Below, one piece after another: positions 3,966 through 6,107 of a DNA stretch of 6,107 nucleotides. The stretch is from a bacterium. GTDB taxonomy: Bacteria > Patescibacteriota > Microgenomatia > Daviesbacterales > UBA10151. The notes below the pieces were generated by a model, which worked only from the letters and a program-made list of their open reading frames with translations, had not been told where the DNA came from and made no database searches. The translations under genes were made by a program, and so were the position numbers. Positions within the stretch are counted from its first letter, which is position 1. Each line of letters starts with the position of its first letter. The stretch spans positions 1 to 6,107 of the forward strand of contig DAHXOS010000044.1 of the NCBI GenBank assembly GCA_027364775.1, written 5' to 3'.

Positions 3966-6107
3966 CTATTTGTTTTCTACTACCCAATAGTTAAACTCTA
4001 TATCACCTACAGGGGCAGTTGTTATTGAGACATCAAAGCTCTCACCCGGGCGGATATTAGTTACAGCCAAAGGTTTATCTATAGGGGTTAAAGAGGTAAT
4101 AAATACCATGGAATTTGCTGTTAATAAACTTAAATTAATAGTCACTTTAGTTTGACCGGAAGTAATTTTAGCTTTACCTACTGAAGGACCGGTCACAGCC
4201 AAAGCTTTTGTTTTTATAGTCCCAGTATTATCTATTGTAACTAGTCCATTAAAGATATCCAGATTTTGGGCAAGCGGGTTATTTTGTAAAAATAGAGTAC
4301 CAATTGATGAGAGAGAGCTACCAGAGATAGAAGTTGTTCCATCTACAGTTAGATCTCCTGCTATAGTTGTATTTCCTAAAAAGGAATTACCTAGTGACTT
4401 TAATGTTCCAGAGATAGTTGCATCTATTGCATCTAGCTTTAGAGTAGAGATTGTATCTGTCACATTTAATTTAGCTAAGGTTGCAGATTCTGTAGCATAC
4501 ATAATATTAGGTGCAGTTAATTTAGAATCTAGAAGCTGATATTTAGAATTTAACTCAGCTAAAGAAGCAGATTGAGAAGCAATATCTGCAGATTGGAAAG
4601 TAAGTTTATTACTTAACTCTTCTGATTTTGCACTTAAATTAGCAGATTCTGTTGCTACTCCATTAACTTTATTGTTTAAATCAGCTAACTGAGCAGATTG
4701 AGTAGCAATATTAGAATCAATTGATGCAAGTTTAGATGCTACTTCTATAGCTAAAGCTTGGCTGTTATTATTTGTAACTGTTGTACTAAAACTTCCTCCT
4801 CCACCTTGTTCATTACCTATCACTAAATTAGGACTAATAGTTAAAGATGCTGTCTTTAGCTTAGGTGCTACAATTGTGCCATCACTTTGAATATATAATT
4901 GAGCTAAGATATTATTAGGATCTGCAAAGGATACATTAATAAATACTAATACCTTACCCATACAGCCTTCATTTAAATTAATAGTACATTTTGTTTGGTC
5001 AAAATCTTCTAAAGCTTTACCAATAACTGTTCCAATCTTGGTAGCTTTCATAGCTATACCTGGAGTAGAAGAAGCAGTTAAGAAATCCCCGGCTTTAATA
5101 TCACCATTTTCAGTTGAGAATTTAACAGGTACTCTACCTGATAAAGCCACTGGATAAAGGTTAGGATGATTAATATCTACCTTAGCATCAGAGTTTAATA
5201 CTACTCCCGGCTTAGTAGAGATAACTCCAATAACTTGTGTCTGATAAACGATACCACTGGATTTAATTACTGCTTGATTATCACCATCAGCAGAAGGAGT
5301 GACTAAGTCTCCAGGTTCTAGAGTATCTGCTGATACATAATTTTCTGCTAAATCTGCAGCCTGAACAGTGGTATTGGTAGCATAAATTGTTCCTCCACTA
5401 GTACCACCACAAGCTCCACCTACATCTTTAACACAAAGCGAACCTACTACTTTTAAAGTATTACCAGGAGTAGCATCTACAATAATACCTATCTTAGATC
5501 CAAATCTAGCATTACCTTGAACATCCAACAAAGACTGTGGATTAGTTGTGCCGATTCCAACATTACCACCTGATGGATTGAGTAAAATGTCTCGGTATGA
5601 TATTCCTTGTTGCTCTGCCTGGATAGTTACCTTATCTGCAGTAGTAGCGCCATAAGATATCCAAAGACCTTTTTCTGATAGTGGCATTACACCTCCAATA
5701 GTTAACCGATTAGTTGTTGGGCCAAGAAGTGATAGTCCCCTTGCATCAAATAAAGCCTCTGGAGCAGTAGTACCTATACCAACATTACCAGAGGGATCAA
5801 TAGACATAGCAGTATTTGTAATTCCTGAAGCATAGCTATTAGAGGTTCCAAAACGGAGAGAAGAACCAGATGCTGTTGTAATTGCAGCAATTCTTGCATA
5901 TGGAATAGCTGATGAATCATTGTTTCCAGAGAAATCAATACCTGAATAATCATTGGTTGATGATGAACCACGTACTCTAAGGCCTAAAGCTGTAGTTCCA
6001 GTAAAGCTTGTTACTCCTGAAGGACCTACCAAATCTAATTTGCCTTGAGGAGAAGATGTCCCAATACCAACATTACCACTGCCATCAACGGTAAATCTTA
6101 AATTTGG
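3966..6107 (-). CDS. Large fibre/stalk-like surface protein with GNVGIGT repeats and coiled coil, 5'-truncated
   Basis: The frame is open from the window edge to the TAG at 3966 (713 residues visible), so the N-terminus and any signal peptide are missing. The TTG at 6030-6032 is an internal Leu codon: 25 in-frame codons precede it and contain another repeat. Numbering from the edge: GNVGIGTxxP repeats at 11-20, 107-116 and 181-190, separated by beta-rich stretches as in phage tail-fibre and related fibrous proteins. At 251-395 (DLAENYVSADTLEPGDLV to KVLVFINVSF) lies a beta domain resembling the Peptidase_G2-like fibre domain, with VIGVISTKPGVVL, YPVALSGRVPVK and STENGDIKAGDFLT. A Gly-rich turn follows at 435-438, then a probable coiled coil at 449-530, then a C-terminal beta domain at 573-713 (GDLTVDGTTSISG, then NYWVVENK). 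The only cysteines, 225/233 and 374/382, form two C-x7-C pairs. I see no typical S74 auto-processing signature. A trimeric extracellular stalk or adhesin is likely but inferred. Confidence 0.85.
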   Translation of the reverse strand, partial: PNLRFTVDGSGNVGIGTSSPQGKLDLVGPSGVTSFTGTTALGLRVRGSSSTNDYSGIDFSGNNDSSAIPYARIAAITTASGSSLRFGTSNSYASGITNTAMSIDPSGNVGIGTTAPEALFDARGLSLLGPTTNRLTIGGVMPLSEKGLWISYGATTADKVTIQAEQQGISYRDILLNPSGGNVGIGTTNPQSLLDVQGNARFGSKIGIIVDATPGNTLKVVGSLCVKDVGGACGGTSGGTIYATNTTVQAADLAENYVSADTLEPGDLVTPSADGDNQAVIKSSGIVYQTQVIGVISTKPGVVLNSDAKVDINHPNLYPVALSGRVPVKFSTENGDIKAGDFLTASSTPGIAMKATKIGTVIGKALEDFDQTKCTINLNEGCMGKVLVFINVSFADPNNILAQLYIQSDGTIVAPKLKTASLTISPNLVIGNEQGGGGSFSTTVTNNNSQALAIEVASKLASIDSNIATQSAQLADLNNKVNGVATESANLSAKSEELSNKLTFQSADIASQSASLAELNSKYQLLDSKLTAPNIMYATESATLAKLNVTDTISTLKLDAIDATISGTLKSLGNSFLGNTTIAGDLTVDGTTSISGSSLSSIGTLFLQNNPLAQNLDIFNGLVTIDNTGTIKTKALAVTGPSVGKAKITSGQTKVTINLSLLTANSMVFITSLTPIDKPLAVTNIRPGESFDVSITTAPVGDIEFNYWVVENK
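4464..4706 (-). repeat. ATxSAxL repeats in the coiled coil of the fibre protein
   Basis: Related undecapeptides ATQSAQLADLN (4674-4706), ASQSASLAELN (4548-4580) and ATESATLAKLN (4464-4496), plus the partial copy ATESANLSA (4629-4655), recur through an Ala/Ser/Leu-rich helical segment. Spacings of 17, 25 and 28 residues are not uniform, so the segment is a diverged internal repeat and not a tandem array. Leu and Ala recurrence fits a helical bundle or trimeric coiled coil. Confidence 0.6.
5538..6077 (-). repeat. Three GNVGIGTxxP repeats in the fibre protein
   Basis: The decapeptide occurs at 6048-6077 (GNVGIGTSSP), 5760-5789 (GNVGIGTTAP) and 5538-5567 (GNVGIGTTNP), each followed by an L/F-D pair (KLDL, LFDA, LLDV). 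The DNA copies share the plus-strand string CCAACATTACCA. The repeat starts are 288 and 222 bases apart, i.e. 96 and 74 residues, so the units between them are unequal and diverged. More copies may lie beyond the window edge. Confidence 0.85.

Noticed and set aside
3966..5000. Peptidase S74 intramolecular chaperone at the C-terminus of the fibre
   Set aside because: The end of the protein is a beta-rich FNYW-type domain and the usual S74 pattern (SDxRxKxxI and following helix) is not visible.
5774..5971. A 65-codon same-strand frame inside the fibre gene
   Set aside because: It is an out-of-frame reading of repetitive sequence (Leu/Gln-rich) overlapping the clear fibre frame; no ribosome binding site or domain.
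4464..6077. CRISPR-like spacing of the repeats
   Set aside because: Repeats are in-frame, diverged, unevenly spaced and encode protein motifs; they are not a CRISPR array.
3966..6107. Prophage origin for the fibre protein
   Set aside because: GNVGIGT repeats occur in phage tail fibres, but no other phage structural, replication, lysis or integration gene is present, and the neighbours are envelope-type genes. An ancient phage origin of the domain cannot be excluded.

Overview
The window is AT-rich and compact, and it looks like a chromosomal segment of a Patescibacteria (Candidate Phyla Radiation) bacterium, most plausibly a Microgenomates-type lineage. This placement is inferred from two protein architectures I recall as common in that group: a membrane-anchored dockerin-like protein and a long GNVGIGT-repeat fibre protein ending in a beta-rich FNYW domain. 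A uL1 with a long charged N-terminal extension fits as well. All six genes read through without in-frame TGA and end in TAA or TAG, so the TGA-as-glycine code of Gracilibacteria/Absconditabacteria is unlikely. No phylogenetic marker search could be run.

Left part (1-1845, plus strand): a ribosomal operon fragment. It holds the 3' part of rplK (uL11), then rplA (uL1), then a 197-residue protein I do not recognise. The spacers are 20 and 11 bases and both downstream genes have an AGGA ribosome binding site, so they are probably co-transcribed. The usual rplJ-rplL pair does not follow rplA; the unknown gene sits there instead. Region 1846-1952 is a convergent intergenic stretch with only weak terminator-like dyads.

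Right part (1953-6107, minus strand): three genes read leftward and look like an envelope/cell-surface group. In transcription order they are a large fibre/stalk protein whose 5' end lies beyond the window, a single-pass membrane protein with an outward-facing dockerin-like calcium-binding module, and a multi-pass membrane protein of the LPG_synthase_TM (UPF0104) flippase-like family. Spacers are 89 and 54 or 55 bases, and a small dyad lies at or just after each of the three stop codons, so the genes may be partly uncoupled.

The points most worth a second look are the fibre protein (open to the window edge, with repeats, a coiled coil and the only four cysteines in the window, arranged as two C-x7-C pairs), its pairing with the dockerin-like protein, the unknown gene after rplA, and the extension of uL1. 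No RNA genes, mobile elements, CRISPR arrays or origins were seen.
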